Source of the DNA: Gammaproteobacteria bacterium
GTDB lineage: Bacteria; Pseudomonadota; Gammaproteobacteria; SZUA-152
Reading direction: 5' to 3'
DNA: 59,802 nt
NCBI GenBank assembly: GCA_011321815.1
Contig: DROS01000077.1
Span: 1 to 59,802, forward strand
In this document: positions 36,790 to 46,258 of the stretch, piece after piece
Position numbering within the stretch: the stretch's first letter is position 1
Layout: the number at the start of each line of letters is the position of its first letter
Program-made: the position numbers and the translations under genes
Notes under the pieces: model-generated
Told to the model about the DNA's origin: nothing
What the model saw: the letters and a program-made list of their open reading frames with translations, nothing else
The model's database searches: none

Positions 36790-38526
36790 TTACCTTGTCT
36801 GACCCGAATAATAGGCTGCAATGGCTTCGATTTCGACGAGGCTGAGTTCTGCCACCATGTTGTGCATCATCGAGTTTTGACGTTCTTTGTTTCGATAAGC
36901 GAGCAACGCTTTGATCAGATAAGGCTGACGCTGGCCTGCAATACGCGGTTTGTCGGCATCCGGTTTATCACCATTTTTACCATGGCAGCGATCACATTTT
37001 TGCGCCAGTATTTCTGGCGCTTCCATGACGTGTACGGCTGATTTTTTGGGTGTCAGCCGGGAATAATAATTGCCCAGCGCACGCATGGCTTTTTTATCCA
37101 ATGCCAGAACAGCATTTTTCATTGCATCATGTTGGCGTGTGTCATTTTTATAAGCATGCAGCGCAGCCACAATATAGTCGGCATCCTGTCCAGCCAGGCT
37201 GGGTGTGTCACCTTTTTGGCTGTTGCCGTCTTTGCCATGGCAGCCCGCACAGGTGTTGGCAAGTTTTGTGCCGGTGCCTGTTTTTTTGATTCTGCTTGCC
37301 GGTGTCCGGCGGGTCGGCGTCTGGCTGGCATAGTACAGCGCCAGTTTTTCGGTGTCGGTATCACTGAGATAACGGGTAAGTAGCTGCATTATTGCGTGTT
37401 GCCGTTTGTTGTCCCGGTAGTGTGTGATGGCTATTTGCAGATAGTCTTCGGGCAGTCCTGCAAGGCGCGGGATACCGGCTGTGTTGCTGTTGCCTTTGTC
37501 GCCGTGACAGCCGTTGCAGGAGGCCGCGAGTTGTGCGCCATCGGCCATGGGGTTGAATCTTGTTGTGCCGTTTTGCATTGTGTTTCGGTTTGCCGGTGTG
37601 ATGGGCGTGCGGGTGGCAAAATAAATGGCATTACGGCGAATAGATTCATCCGTGAGCCCTTGGGCGGCATCCACCATCATTTTGTTCTGACGCTTTTTGT
37701 CACGGTATTTTTGCATGGCTTTGATCAGATAGGTGGCGTTTTGACCTGCCAGGCTGGGTATGGCGGGGTGGGTGCTGTTGCCGTTGCTGCCATGACAGCC
37801 CAGGCAGCGATGGGCGAGCGCGTCGCTGGCGTCATTGGCGTTGAGATGTTTACCCAGTGGCGAGCGTTGTCGTTTTTGCACAGCAAAAAAAGCGGCGAGT
37901 TGTTTGATGTCGCGCTGGCTGAGGCTTAGTTTGAAATTTTTCATAATAGCTGCTCCCCGGCGTTTGCCCTGTAAATAGCTTTTCAGTGCGGGGATAAAAT
38001 ACGCAGGTTGTAACCCTGCCAGGCTGGGTACACCTTCTTTATTACTGTTGCCATCTTTGCCGTGACAGCCTGCACAGGGCCGGGACAACACCTGGCCAGC
38101 ACGGATGTCGCGTTTTTTATCGCGTTCACTGGTGCGTGGTGTTTGGTTTGCTTTGCTTGTCCACGCGGAATTCAGTTGGGCGAAATGTTCGGCCAGTTGG
38201 CGGCGTTGGCTGACTTCCAGGTCAAATACCGCAGCACGCATGACTTTATGCTGGCGGTCACCAATCAGGTAGGCCCGCATGGCAGATTCCAGATACGTTG
38301 CGTGTTGACCGGCAATGAAGGGTACGTCGGGTTTGTTACCCACGCCGTTGATGCCGTGGCAACTGTTGCAGCCAGCCACCAGAGTGATTTCATGCGGAAC
38401 CGGGGCTGGGGGGAGATTGCCGGTGGATGTCTCGGGTGGGGCGCCGGAGTCACAAGCGGTGAGGCCGACAAGCAGCAGGGCGGCACCGGCCAGCGATAAA
38501 AACGGCGTTGATGAAAGATGAGACAT
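36790..38526 (-). CDS. lipoprotein with six cytochrome c domains
   Basis: 578 residues. The N-terminus is a lipoprotein signal (LLVGLTAC, Cys25), so the protein is membrane-tethered in the periplasm. Six CxxCH haem motifs are visible, in order CNSCH, CAGCH, CLGCH, CNGCH, CAGCH and CDRCH, each opening a unit of roughly 90-100 residues that also contains P-x-(L/I)AGQ or LAGL and a helix with a distal methionine (for example KVMRAAV, AIMKNFK, KMMVDAA). The units are class I, c553/c4-like domains. Expected role: an electron wire in the periplasm; donor and acceptor cannot be read. Most relatives have one or two such domains. Confidence 0.9.
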   Translation of the reverse strand: MSHLSSTPFLSLAGAALLLVGLTACDSGAPPETSTGNLPPAPVPHEITLVAGCNSCHGINGVGNKPDVPFIAGQHATYLESAMRAYLIGDRQHKVMRAAVFDLEVSQRRQLAEHFAQLNSAWTSKANQTPRTSERDKKRDIRAGQVLSRPCAGCHGKDGNSNKEGVPSLAGLQPAYFIPALKSYLQGKRRGAAIMKNFKLSLSQRDIKQLAAFFAVQKRQRSPLGKHLNANDASDALAHRCLGCHGSNGNSTHPAIPSLAGQNATYLIKAMQKYRDKKRQNKMMVDAAQGLTDESIRRNAIYFATRTPITPANRNTMQNGTTRFNPMADGAQLAASCNGCHGDKGNSNTAGIPRLAGLPEDYLQIAITHYRDNKRQHAIMQLLTRYLSDTDTEKLALYYASQTPTRRTPASRIKKTGTGTKLANTCAGCHGKDGNSQKGDTPSLAGQDADYIVAALHAYKNDTRQHDAMKNAVLALDKKAMRALGNYYSRLTPKKSAVHVMEAPEILAQKCDRCHGKNGDKPDADKPRIAGQRQPYLIKALLAYRNKERQNSMMHNMVAELSLVEIEAIAAYYSGQTR

Positions 38527-38611
38527 GGCGTGAATTCCTTTGGCGGTAATGCGGGCCTATTGTAAAGCTGGGCGGGGCATGTACGCCATTGCTGTAGTAC
38601 ACTCCTTCCCC

Positions 38612-39670
38612 ATGATTGAAACCGACCGCCTTATTACCCCCACAGCCACTGTCCGTGATGACCGCGAAGAGGCGCAGGACCGCGCCATTCGCCCCGGTAA
38701 ACTGACGGATTATGTGGGCCAGCCAGCGGTCAAGGAGCAGATGGAGATTTTTATTTCTGCGGCCCGTGGCCGTAGCGAGGCGCTGGATCACACCTTGATC
38801 TTTGGTCCGCCCGGGCTGGGCAAGACGACGCTTGCGCATATTATTGCCACCGAGATGGGCGTTAGTATGCGCCATACCTCCGGGCCGGTGCTGGAGCGCC
38901 CCGGTGATCTTGCTGCTCTGCTTACCAATCTGGAACCGCACGACGTGTTATTTGTGGATGAAATTCACCGCCTTTCACCCGTGGTGGAGGAAGTGTTGTA
39001 TCCGGCGATGGAGGATTATCAGCTGGACATTATGATCGGCGAAGGCCCGGCAGCGCGTTCGGTGAAGCTGGATCTGCCGCCGTTTACGCTGGTGGGCGCG
39101 ACAACCCGTGCCGGTCTGCTTACTTCGCCGCTGCGTGACCGCTTCGGTATTGTGCAGCGGCTGGAATTCTATTCAATTTCCGATCTTGCGCATATTGTGC
39201 AACGTGCGGCGGGTATTCTCGGCGTGCCGCTGGATACCGGGGGGGCTGGGGAACTTGCCAAACGCGCCCGTGGCACACCGCGTATCGCCAATCGTCTGTT
39301 GCGCCGGGTGCGCGATTATGCAGAAGTGAAGGCCAATGGTCAGATTACGACGGAGGTATCATCCCGTGCACTGGATCTGCTGGATGTGGACGAAAACGGT
39401 TTCGACATGCTGGATCGTAAACTGATGCTGGCAGTGATTGAAAAATTTGATGGTGGTCCGGTGGGTGTGGATAACCTCGCAGCCGCCATTGGTGAAGAGC
39501 GCGGCACTATCGAAGACGTATTGGAACCGTATCTGATTCAGCAAGGTTTTTTAATGCGCTCGCCACGAGGCCGGGTGGCGACACGTAGCGCCTATTTGCA
39601 TTTCGGCCTGCCGGCGCCTGCCCGTGATGAACCGGCAGGGGATTTATTTGCAGGTTCTGAGCCTGCATAA
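38612..39670 (+). CDS. ruvB: Holliday junction branch-migration ATPase RuvB
   Basis: 352 residues from ATG 38612 (MIETDRLI). [16 protein letters not shown] is Walker [10 protein letters not shown] Walker [19 protein letters not shown] sensor 1 and the arginine finger, and the C-terminal winged helix ([17 protein letters not shown]) is complete. Drives branch migration with RuvA. The usual ruvC and ruvA do not precede it; instead the divergent cytochrome gene does. It leads into the ybgC-tol operon, a common gammaproteobacterial arrangement. Confidence 0.98.
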   Translation: MIETDRLITPTATVRDDREEAQDRAIRPGKLTDYVGQPAVKEQMEIFISAARGRSEALDHTLIFGPPGLGKTTLAHIIATEMGVSMRHTSGPVLERPGDLAALLTNLEPHDVLFVDEIHRLSPVVEEVLYPAMEDYQLDIMIGEGPAARSVKLDLPPFTLVGATTRAGLLTSPLRDRFGIVQRLEFYSISDLAHIVQRAAGILGVPLDTGGAGELAKRARGTPRIANRLLRRVRDYAEVKANGQITTEVSSRALDLLDVDENGFDMLDRKLMLAVIEKFDGGPVGVDNLAAAIGEERGTIEDVLEPYLIQQGFLMRSPRGRVATRSAYLHFGLPAPARDEPAGDLFAGSEPA

Positions 39671-39784
39671 TGCGCTGCTTTGTGATACAGAGCGGATACA
39701 AAACCTGTTTGCAGGCGTTTAACCGGTCGGGTGGGTACAGAATGGTCGTTTATCCCCCGTTGTTACTTGTTATGGTTGAATTGA

Positions 39785-40216
39785 ATGGCTGAATTTTCCT
39801 GGCCGGTACGGGTCTATTACGAGGACACCGACAATGGCGGAGTGGTCTACTACGCCAATTATCTGAAATTTATGGAGCGGGCACGCACGGAATGGCTGCG
39901 GGCGCGAGGCGTGGAACAGGATGTTCTGATGGCGCAGGAAGGGCTGATTTTTGCGGTGCGCTCGGCGCAACTGGATTATCTCAAGCCCGCCCGTTTTAAC
40001 CAACTGCTTTCCGTTAGTGTGGGCATGGCGGAAACCGGCAAGGCCAGTCTGACCTTTGATCAGACTGTGAATTTAATAACCGAGGGGGATGACGAAGTGA
40101 AAAGTGACTTGTTGTTATGCCAGGGGCGTATCAGAATCGCCTGCCTGGATGCCAATAGTTTAAAACCGCGCGTCATTCCGGCTCTCATCCGACAGGAGAT
40201 TTTTGGTGACGGCTGA
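39785..40216 (+). CDS. ybgC: acyl-CoA thioesterase YbgC of the Tol-Pal operon
   Basis: 143 residues, hotdog fold. RVYYEDTDNGGVVYYANYLKFMERARTEW is the 4-hydroxybenzoyl-CoA-thioesterase-type active-site segment with its catalytic Asp. Cytoplasmic thioesterase acting on short or long acyl-CoA, linked to phospholipid metabolism in other bacteria. Its end overlaps the start of tolQ by 11 bases. Confidence 0.95.
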   Translation: MAEFSWPVRVYYEDTDNGGVVYYANYLKFMERARTEWLRARGVEQDVLMAQEGLIFAVRSAQLDYLKPARFNQLLSVSVGMAETGKASLTFDQTVNLITEGDDEVKSDLLLCQGRIRIACLDANSLKPRVIPALIRQEIFGDG

Positions 40217-40880
40217 TCTATCGATTCTTTCGTTAATCACCAATGCCAGCGTGCTGGTACAACTGGTGATGCTGCTTTTACTTGTTATATCGTTATTTTC
40301 CTGGAATGTGATTTTTCAGAAACGCCGGATGCTGTCCAAGGCGCGTGTCGAGGCTGAGGAATTTGAAGAAAAATTCTGGTCCGGTGGTGATCTTTCCAAT
40401 CTTTATACTCAAGTGACCTCCGGTCGGCATGGCGCTGGGGGTATGGCGAATATTTTTGAGGCGGGATTCAAGGAGTTTGCACGGCTGCGCAAACAGGAAA
40501 GCGTTGACCCCATGGCCATGCTGGAAGGCGCACAGCGTGCCATGCGTGTGGCCCTGTCGCGGGAAACCGACAAGCTGGAGCTGCGTCTGCCATTTTTGGC
40601 GACGGTGGGTTCCACCAGCCCCTATATTGGTCTGTTCGGTACAGTATGGGGCATCATGAATTCCTTTCGTGCCCTGGGCAATGTCAAACAGGCCACCATT
40701 GCTATGGTGGCGCCGGGTATCGCCGAAGCACTGGTGGCCACAGCCATGGGGCTGTTTGCTGCAATTCCGGCCGTTATCGCCTATAACCGTTTCAGCGCCG
40801 AGCTGGAGCGTTTGATCAGTCGTTACGATGCTTTTTCGGAAGAATTCGCCAGCATCCTGCAACGGCAGGCGCACAAATAA
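40206..40880 (+). CDS. tolQ: Tol-Pal inner-membrane motor subunit TolQ
   Basis: 224 residues with three transmembrane helices: one near residue 15-35 (VLVQLVMLLLLVISLFSW) and two in the MotA/ExbB-type C-terminal part (TSPYIGLFGTVWGIMNSF, IAEALVATAMGLFAAIPAVIAYN). With TolR it forms the proton channel that powers TolA. GTG 40206 is preferred because AGGAG sits seven bases upstream; TTG 40203 is adjacent. Confidence 0.97.
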   Translation: MTADLSILSLITNASVLVQLVMLLLLVISLFSWNVIFQKRRMLSKARVEAEEFEEKFWSGGDLSNLYTQVTSGRHGAGGMANIFEAGFKEFARLRKQESVDPMAMLEGAQRAMRVALSRETDKLELRLPFLATVGSTSPYIGLFGTVWGIMNSFRALGNVKQATIAMVAPGIAEALVATAMGLFAAIPAVIAYNRFSAELERLISRYDAFSEEFASILQRQAHK

Positions 40881-41318
40881 ATGGCGGTCCCACCGAAAAG
40901 AGTGCGCCGCAAGCCCATGGCGGAAATCAATGTAGTGCCCTACATTGATGTGATGCTGGTATTGCTGGTGATTTTTATGATTACTGCACCATTGCTGACC
41001 CAGGGCGTCGCGGTAGAACTGCCACAGGCTGACGCCGAGCCCATGAGCGGTGAAGCCGATGAACCACTGGTGGTAACGGTGACAGCCAGCGGTGACTATT
41101 ATCTCAGCGTGGGTGACAAGCCTGATGATCCCATTGACCACCAGCTGCTGGTCACCAAGGTGGCTGCCGTGCTGCGCCACCGGCCCAAAACCCCGATTAT
41201 GGTGCGCGGTGACACGCAGGTGGAATACGGTAAAGTGGTGGTGGCCATGGCGCTGTTGCAAAAAGCCGGCGCCCCCAGTGTGGGCCTGATTACCCAGGCG
41301 CCCGAAGACACTCAGTAG
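40881..41318 (+). CDS. tolR: Tol-Pal subunit TolR
   Basis: 145 residues, ExbD-like: a cytoplasmic start rich in Arg/Lys, one transmembrane helix (NVVPYIDVMLVLLVIFMITAP) whose Asp is the conserved proton-path residue, and a periplasmic domain. It begins immediately after the tolQ stop codon. Confidence 0.97.
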   Translation: MAVPPKRVRRKPMAEINVVPYIDVMLVLLVIFMITAPLLTQGVAVELPQADAEPMSGEADEPLVVTVTASGDYYLSVGDKPDDPIDHQLLVTKVAAVLRHRPKTPIMVRGDTQVEYGKVVVAMALLQKAGAPSVGLITQAPEDTQ

Positions 41319-41347
41319 CACGAACAATAAAAACAAGACGCTGAATT

Positions 41348-42259
41348 GTGAGAGCCCTGTTAAAAGAGATCCTCGAAAACCCTCTGGCCATGGTGTACGC
41401 CATCCTGGTGCATGTGGCCCTGGCGGCGGTATTATTCGCCAGCCTGGAATGGACGGACGTGCCCACGCCGGCGCAACCCGAGGTAAATATTGTCAAAGCA
41501 GTGGCAGTGGATGAATCCAAAATTCTTGCTGAGCTGGAAAAGCTGAAAAAGGCCGAAGCAAAAAAAGAAAAACAGGAAAAGGCTAAACAAAGAAAACTGG
41601 ATAAGCAGGCGCGTGAAGCGGAGATAAAACGTAAGCAGGCAGAGAAAAAGCGCAAGCGCGAGGAGAAACGTCTGGCTAAACTGCGCAAAGAGCGCGAAGC
41701 CGAAAAGAAACGCCAGAAAAAACTGCAAAAAGAACGCAAGGCCGAAGAAAAGCGCATTGCCGCAGAGCAGGCCAGAAAGAGAAAAGAAGTGGAACGCCTG
41801 AAAGCAGAGCAGGCAGCTTTGGAGAAAAAACGCATTGCCGAGGAGAAACGCTTGGCGGATGCAGCTGCCAAACGTAAAATGCTCGACGAAAAGCGCCGGC
41901 GGGATGCCGAAGCCGCCGCGCGGCGTGCGGAATTTGCCGCCGAGCAGCAACGCCTGGAGGCGGCTAACCGGAAACGCCTGGACTCATTGCGTGGCCGCTA
42001 CATTGCCGATATTAAAAACAAGGTGGAGCGAAACTGGATTCGCCCACCCAGCGCCAAACAAGGATTGTCGTGCAAAGTGGCGGTGAGCCAGATTCCCGGC
42101 GGCGAGGTTATTAACGTCAGGGTTACCCAATGTATTGGTGATGAGGTTTTTCGACGCTCAGTGGAAACGGCGGTATACAGGGCGTCACCGTTGCCACGAC
42201 CTTCGGACCCCGCATTGTTTGAGCGGGAAATTTTGTTTAGCTTCAAGCCAAAAAAATAA
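41348..42259 (+). CDS. tolA: Tol-Pal energy-transducing protein TolA
   Basis: 303 residues in three parts: an N-terminal transmembrane anchor (about 12-32), a very long Lys/Glu/Ala/Arg-rich helix (about 55-215) that spans the periplasm, and a C-terminal domain (about 220-303, RGRYIADIKNKVERNWIRPP, then two cysteines in LSCKVAV and VTQCIG) that contacts TolB and Pal. The start is GTG. Links the TolQR motor to the outer membrane during envelope constriction. Confidence 0.96.
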   Translation: MRALLKEILENPLAMVYAILVHVALAAVLFASLEWTDVPTPAQPEVNIVKAVAVDESKILAELEKLKKAEAKKEKQEKAKQRKLDKQAREAEIKRKQAEKKRKREEKRLAKLRKEREAEKKRQKKLQKERKAEEKRIAAEQARKRKEVERLKAEQAALEKKRIAEEKRLADAAAKRKMLDEKRRRDAEAAARRAEFAAEQQRLEAANRKRLDSLRGRYIADIKNKVERNWIRPPSAKQGLSCKVAVSQIPGGEVINVRVTQCIGDEVFRRSVETAVYRASPLPRPSDPALFEREILFSFKPKK

Positions 42260-42282
42260 ACTGAGAAAGTTTAAATACCCGA

Positions 42283-43629
42283 ATGTATAAAATAAAACTG
42301 CTTGTTAATGCTGTATCAGGCCTTTATTTACTGTTGCTGACAGGGACAGTGCAGGCAGTGTTGAATATTGAAATCACCCAGGGGGTCGAAGGGGCGCTGC
42401 CAGTGTCTATCGTGCCTTTTGCCTGGGAAGTTCCACCACAAAATCCACAGATGCCAACGGCGCTGGCGGCGCCAAAAACAGCCCCCGTTGATGTGGCGGC
42501 CATCGTCAGCGCCGATCTGGCGCGCACCGGGCGTTTTGATCCTTTGCCCCCCAAGGATATGCTGGCCCGGCCAAATGCCGACTCGCAGATCAATTTTTCC
42601 AACTGGCGAATTTTCCAGAGCGAAAATCTGGTGGTGGGCACCTTGCAATACATGGGTGCGGATCGTTACAAAATCCGCTTTCGGTTGTATGACGTATTCA
42701 AGGGCAAGCAGCTGGAAGGGTTCAGTTTGTCTGCCAGTGGCAATAATCTGCGTCGCGCCGCGCATCAGGTCAGTGACATTATTTATGAAAAACTCACCGG
42801 TGAGCGCGGAGCGTTTACCACAAGTGTGGCCTATGTCACAGCAGCAGGTGCAGGTAATGCACGACGATACTCACTGTGGATTGCCGATGCGGATGGTTAT
42901 GGTCCACAGTCGATGATGCGTTCGCCTGAACCGATTCTGTCACCGGCGTGGTCGCCGGATGGCACCCGCATTGCCTATGCCTCATTGGAGGATAACGGTC
43001 ATCAGGTGGTGTTTGTGCAAAACATAGCCACGGGGCGCCGGTACAAGGTTTCGGCGCATAAAGGCATCAATGGCGCCCCTTCATGGTCGCCGGATGGTAA
43101 ATCCCTGGCAGTGACACTTTCCAAGGATGGTAACCCTGAGATATATGTCATAGACTTGACCGGCAAAAAACAGCGGCGCTTAACGCGCCACTGGGCAATT
43201 GATACTGAACCCACATGGACGCCGGACGGCAAGACGATTATTTTTACCTCGGATCGTGGTGGCAGGCCGCAGCTTTATCAGATACCGTCCAGTGGCGGGA
43301 AGGCAAGACGCCTGACTTTTGAAGGTCAGTATAATGCCAAGGCATCGGTGTCCCAGGATGGTAAAAAAGTGGCCATGATTCACCGCATGGATGGACAGTA
43401 TCGAGTCGCGGTGATGGATCTGAAGAGTGGTAACCTGCGTGTGCTGACGGATGGCTCATTGGATGAGTCGCCCAGTTTTGCACCCAATGGCGGTATGATT
43501 ATTTATGCCACCAGCGCGGGCAGGCGTGGCATTTTGAAGGCGGTTTCTGTGGATGGCAATGTCCATCAACGGCTGACCGTCCCGGAAGGTGATGTGCGGG
43601 AACCCGCGTGGTCACCTCTTCCACAATGA
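42283..43629 (+). CDS. tolB: Tol-Pal periplasmic beta-propeller TolB
   Basis: 448 residues. Signal peptide to about 26 (LYLLLLTGTVQA), an N-terminal domain, then repeated WSPDGxxIAY-type WD40-like strands (PAWSPDGTRIAYAS, PSWSPDGKSLAVTL, PTWTPDGKTIIFTS) forming the propeller that binds Pal. It follows tolA by 23 bases. Confidence 0.97.
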   Translation: MYKIKLLVNAVSGLYLLLLTGTVQAVLNIEITQGVEGALPVSIVPFAWEVPPQNPQMPTALAAPKTAPVDVAAIVSADLARTGRFDPLPPKDMLARPNADSQINFSNWRIFQSENLVVGTLQYMGADRYKIRFRLYDVFKGKQLEGFSLSASGNNLRRAAHQVSDIIYEKLTGERGAFTTSVAYVTAAGAGNARRYSLWIADADGYGPQSMMRSPEPILSPAWSPDGTRIAYASLEDNGHQVVFVQNIATGRRYKVSAHKGINGAPSWSPDGKSLAVTLSKDGNPEIYVIDLTGKKQRRLTRHWAIDTEPTWTPDGKTIIFTSDRGGRPQLYQIPSSGGKARRLTFEGQYNAKASVSQDGKKVAMIHRMDGQYRVAVMDLKSGNLRVLTDGSLDESPSFAPNGGMIIYATSAGRRGILKAVSVDGNVHQRLTVPEGDVREPAWSPLPQ

Positions 43630-43704
43630 AAGTCGCAATAAAATATGCAACAAAATGCGTTATCAATTTACTAAATACGTTTGAATAATTTGAGGGAGTC
43701 AGCT

Positions 43705-44280
43705 ATGAAATTATGGACCAAGACTGTGCTTGCAATGCTACCTGCACTGATGTTGCTGGGGTGTGGCACTTCTGGTGAAGTAGAAGAGGGGACTGATGAG
43801 GGTGTGAGTTCATCTTCATCGACCAGTGGCCAGGGTTCATCGGCAACCACCAGCGGCGTTGGTTCCGGCGGTGCTGCCAGTGGTGAAAGCATGGGTGAAA
43901 AAGAGCCCGGTTTCAGTGGTGATCCCCTGGATGACCCTAACAGCCTGTTGGCAAAACGTGTGGTCTACTTTGATTTTGATCGGAGTGATATCAAAAGTGA
44001 CTTTCGGGCAATCATTCAGGCCCATGCCGAATATCTGGCGAACAACAGCAATGTATCGGTTACCCTGGAAGGTCATGCCGATGAGCGCGGCACCCGCGAA
44101 TATAACATGGCTTTGGGCGAGCGTCGCGCCAACGCGGTGCAACGTATGTTGACCCTGCAAGGTGCTTCAGCCAGCCAGATTCGCGTGATCAGTTACGGTG
44201 AAGAGCGTCCTGCTGCATTGGGGCATGATGAAGATTCCCTGGCACTGAATCGTCGGGTTGAATTTATTTACAACCGCTAA
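43705..44280 (+). CDS. pal: peptidoglycan-associated lipoprotein Pal
   Basis: 191 residues from ATG 43705 (GAGGGAG upstream). The signal peptide ends in a lipobox, LMLLGC, a Ser/Gly-rich linker follows, then an OmpA-like domain (about 85-191) with VYFDFDRSDI and EGHADERGTREYNMALGERRA, which binds the diaminopimelate of peptidoglycan. The Ser/Gly linker is long for Pal. Confidence 0.97.
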   Translation: MKLWTKTVLAMLPALMLLGCGTSGEVEEGTDEGVSSSSSTSGQGSSATTSGVGSGGAASGESMGEKEPGFSGDPLDDPNSLLAKRVVYFDFDRSDIKSDFRAIIQAHAEYLANNSNVSVTLEGHADERGTREYNMALGERRANAVQRMLTLQGASASQIRVISYGEERPAALGHDEDSLALNRRVEFIYNR

Positions 44281-44289
44281 ACCGCATGT

Positions 44290-44320
44290 GCCCGGCAGCC
44301 TGACTGACAGGTTGCCGGGC
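44290..44320 (+). terminator. hairpin between pal and cpoB
   Basis: A 13-pair stem (GCCCGGCAGCCTG against CAGGTTGCCGGGC, one G-T pair) with loop ACTGA lies ten bases after pal. Only a TTTT follows, so it may attenuate rather than stop transcription into cpoB. Confidence 0.55.
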
Positions 44321-44343
44321 CATGTTTTGGGCGATATGTTTGA

Positions 44344-45216
44344 ATGAATGGGTATCTTGTGGCGAAATATTTCAGAGCTTCGTTGATTAAGTATGCAAGT
44401 ATGGCGCTGGTCGTTTTGGCCGCGCCATCTTTCGTTTCTGATGCCATGGCGCGCAAACCGGCACCGGTCATTGAGGCGTCAGGAGAGCCAGGTGCTTCAG
44501 CTCCGGCAGCGGACAGTGTGGAGCAACGTTTGCAACGGCTGGAGCGTCTGCTGGAAAACCAAACGCTGGTCGATTTGATGAGCCGTATCGACAGTCTACA
44601 GAATGAAGTTCAGCAAATGCTGGGGCAAACGGAAGAGCAGGCTTACAACATGGAGCAGTTGAAAAAACGGCAACGTGATCTGTACCTGGATATTGATCGG
44701 CGTCTGCGTGATCTGGAAGCTGCGCGTGCAAGCCTGCCGGCAGCACCGGTAACCCCCTCTGTTGGCGTGCCAAACGGGACAATGCCGGAATCGGCAGCCA
44801 ATGGCCCGGCAGCGCATGCAGATACTGGTTCACAAGAGGAGCGTGCGGCCTATGAGCGTGCGTTTAATCTGCTCAAAGAAGGCCGTTATGATCTGGCCGT
44901 GGCTGCTTTCAAGACGTTTGTGAAAACCTATCCCCAGGGACGGTTTGTGGACAACGCTCAATACTGGTTGGGCGAAGCCAACTATGTGCAGCGGAATTTT
45001 GCGGTGGCGTTAAGTGAATTTGACAAAGTGGTAAAAAATCATCCGGCCAGCCCCAAACGTGCGGATGCACTGCTGAAAATGGGGTACACCTTTCAGGAGC
45101 TGGGCCAGAATGATAATGCCCGCATGTCACTGAACAAAGTTGTGACCAATTATCCGAATACCACGGCGGCCCGTTTGGCGCAGAAGCGTTTACAGGACTT
45201 GAAACAGCTTCCGTAA
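44344..45216 (+). CDS. cpoB: cell division coordinator CpoB (YbgF)
   Basis: 290 residues: a signal peptide (ending near DAMA), an N-terminal coiled coil (VEQRLQRLERLLENQTLVDLMSRIDSLQNEVQQ) that trimerises, a Pro/Ala linker, and three C-terminal tetratricopeptide-like repeats (YERAFNLLKEGRYDLAVAAF, AQYWLGEANYVQRNFAVALSEF, KMGYTFQELGQNDNARMSL). Works with TolA to coordinate outer-membrane constriction with septal peptidoglycan synthesis. Last gene of the Tol-Pal operon. Confidence 0.95.
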   Translation: MNGYLVAKYFRASLIKYASMALVVLAAPSFVSDAMARKPAPVIEASGEPGASAPAADSVEQRLQRLERLLENQTLVDLMSRIDSLQNEVQQMLGQTEEQAYNMEQLKKRQRDLYLDIDRRLRDLEAARASLPAAPVTPSVGVPNGTMPESAANGPAAHADTGSQEERAAYERAFNLLKEGRYDLAVAAFKTFVKTYPQGRFVDNAQYWLGEANYVQRNFAVALSEFDKVVKNHPASPKRADALLKMGYTFQELGQNDNARMSLNKVVTNYPNTTAARLAQKRLQDLKQLP

Positions 45217-45252
45217 TTGTTTTGCAATGGCTGCCGGGGAACAAACACCGTC

Positions 45253-45277
45253 ATTCCGGCATGTTTTTAGCCGGAAT
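45253..45277. repeat. REP-like small palindrome
   Basis: ATTCCGGC and GCCGGAAT enclose nine bases, with GTC before and CCAGG after. This resembles the widely dispersed GTCATTCC...GGAATCCAG palindromes of proteobacterial genomes. A looser relative may be present at 34157-34190. Confidence 0.5.
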
Positions 45278-45343
45278 CCAGGGGTTTAAATGTGAATCAA
45301 GAATTAAACCCGGGTAACATCGTCCCAGTGGCGTTTATGTTGT

Positions 45344-45428
45344 CAACGCAAAGGCCGCCAAGACGCAAAGAAAAACAAGCAATACAAAACTTTGTGTCCT
45401 CTGCTGCGTCTTTGCGGCCTTTGCGTTG
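45344..45428. repeat. MITE-like inverted repeat in the cpoB-queE gap
   Basis: Arms of 24 bases (45344-45367 and 45405-45428) pair with one mismatch around a 37-base centre. The arms read CAACGCAAAGGCCGC then AAGACGCA. The 338-base gap holds no gene. The arm sequence recalls palindromic elements dispersed in many bacterial genomes, but I cannot verify copy number here. Confidence 0.6.
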
Positions 45429-45554
45429 AATACCCGTTAATTTTTTTTGGGGGGCTTTTGGTTTTTGATGCACATTTAAGCCAATAGCGTCAAACATCGT
45501 TTTTCGGTAATCACCGAATTTCAGTAAAAAACATCCCGGTAAATATAAAAGCCT

Positions 45555-46256
45555 TTGATCATCGTGCGTACTGATACCTCCATTGTTCCAGAAAAAGCCT
45601 CAACGGACGGGCATCCCGGTCAGCTGCGTATCAGCGAGATTTTTTTATCCTTGCAGGGTGAATCCCGCAGTGTGGGTTATCCCACCGTGTTTATCCGGCT
45701 CACCGGTTGCCCCTTGCGCTGTGGTTACTGCGACACAAGCTATGCGTTTCAGGGCGGGCAATGGATAACACTGGATGCTGTTTTGGCCCAGGTTGCTACT
45801 TATGAAACGCGACACATTACGGTCACCGGCGGTGAACCACTGGCACAAAAACAGTGCATGGATTTATTAACACGTTTATGCGATGCCGGTTATGAAGTGT
45901 CACTGGAAACCAGTGGTGCATTGGATGTCTCAGCGGTGGATGAGCGCGTTGTGAAAGTGATGGATCTTAAAACGCCGGGTTCGGGTGAAGGGGACAGAAA
46001 CCACTGGCAAAACCTTGAACACCTGTCCCCTCAGGATCAAATCAAATTCGTACTGTGTGACCGAAAAGACTACGACTGGGCAAAACAAATACTGGCGAAA
46101 TACCAATTGTTGTCACGTTGCGAAATTTTGTTTTCCCCTTGTTTCGGGCAATTGGAAGCGAAAACGCTGGCGGCCTGGGTTCTCGACGATAAACTGCAAA
46201 TCCGTTTTCAATTACAACTGCATAAGATTCTTTGGGATAACGAGCCGGGGCGATAA
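45555..46256 (+). CDS. queE: 7-carboxy-7-deazaguanine synthase, radical SAM
   Basis: About 233 residues. [21 protein letters not shown] precedes the CxxxCxxC cluster-binding motif [14 protein letters not shown], and [12 protein letters not shown] is the SAM-contacting loop. Rearranges 6-carboxy-tetrahydropterin to 7-carboxy-7-deazaguanine in queuosine synthesis. The start is uncertain: TTG 45555 or GTG 45564. queC follows 2 bases after its stop. Confidence 0.94.
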   Translation: MIIVRTDTSIVPEKASTDGHPGQLRISEIFLSLQGESRSVGYPTVFIRLTGCPLRCGYCDTSYAFQGGQWITLDAVLAQVATYETRHITVTGGEPLAQKQCMDLLTRLCDAGYEVSLETSGALDVSAVDERVVKVMDLKTPGSGEGDRNHWQNLEHLSPQDQIKFVLCDRKDYDWAKQILAKYQLLSRCEILFSPCFGQLEAKTLAAWVLDDKLQIRFQLQLHKILWDNEPGR

Positions 46257-46258
46257 AT

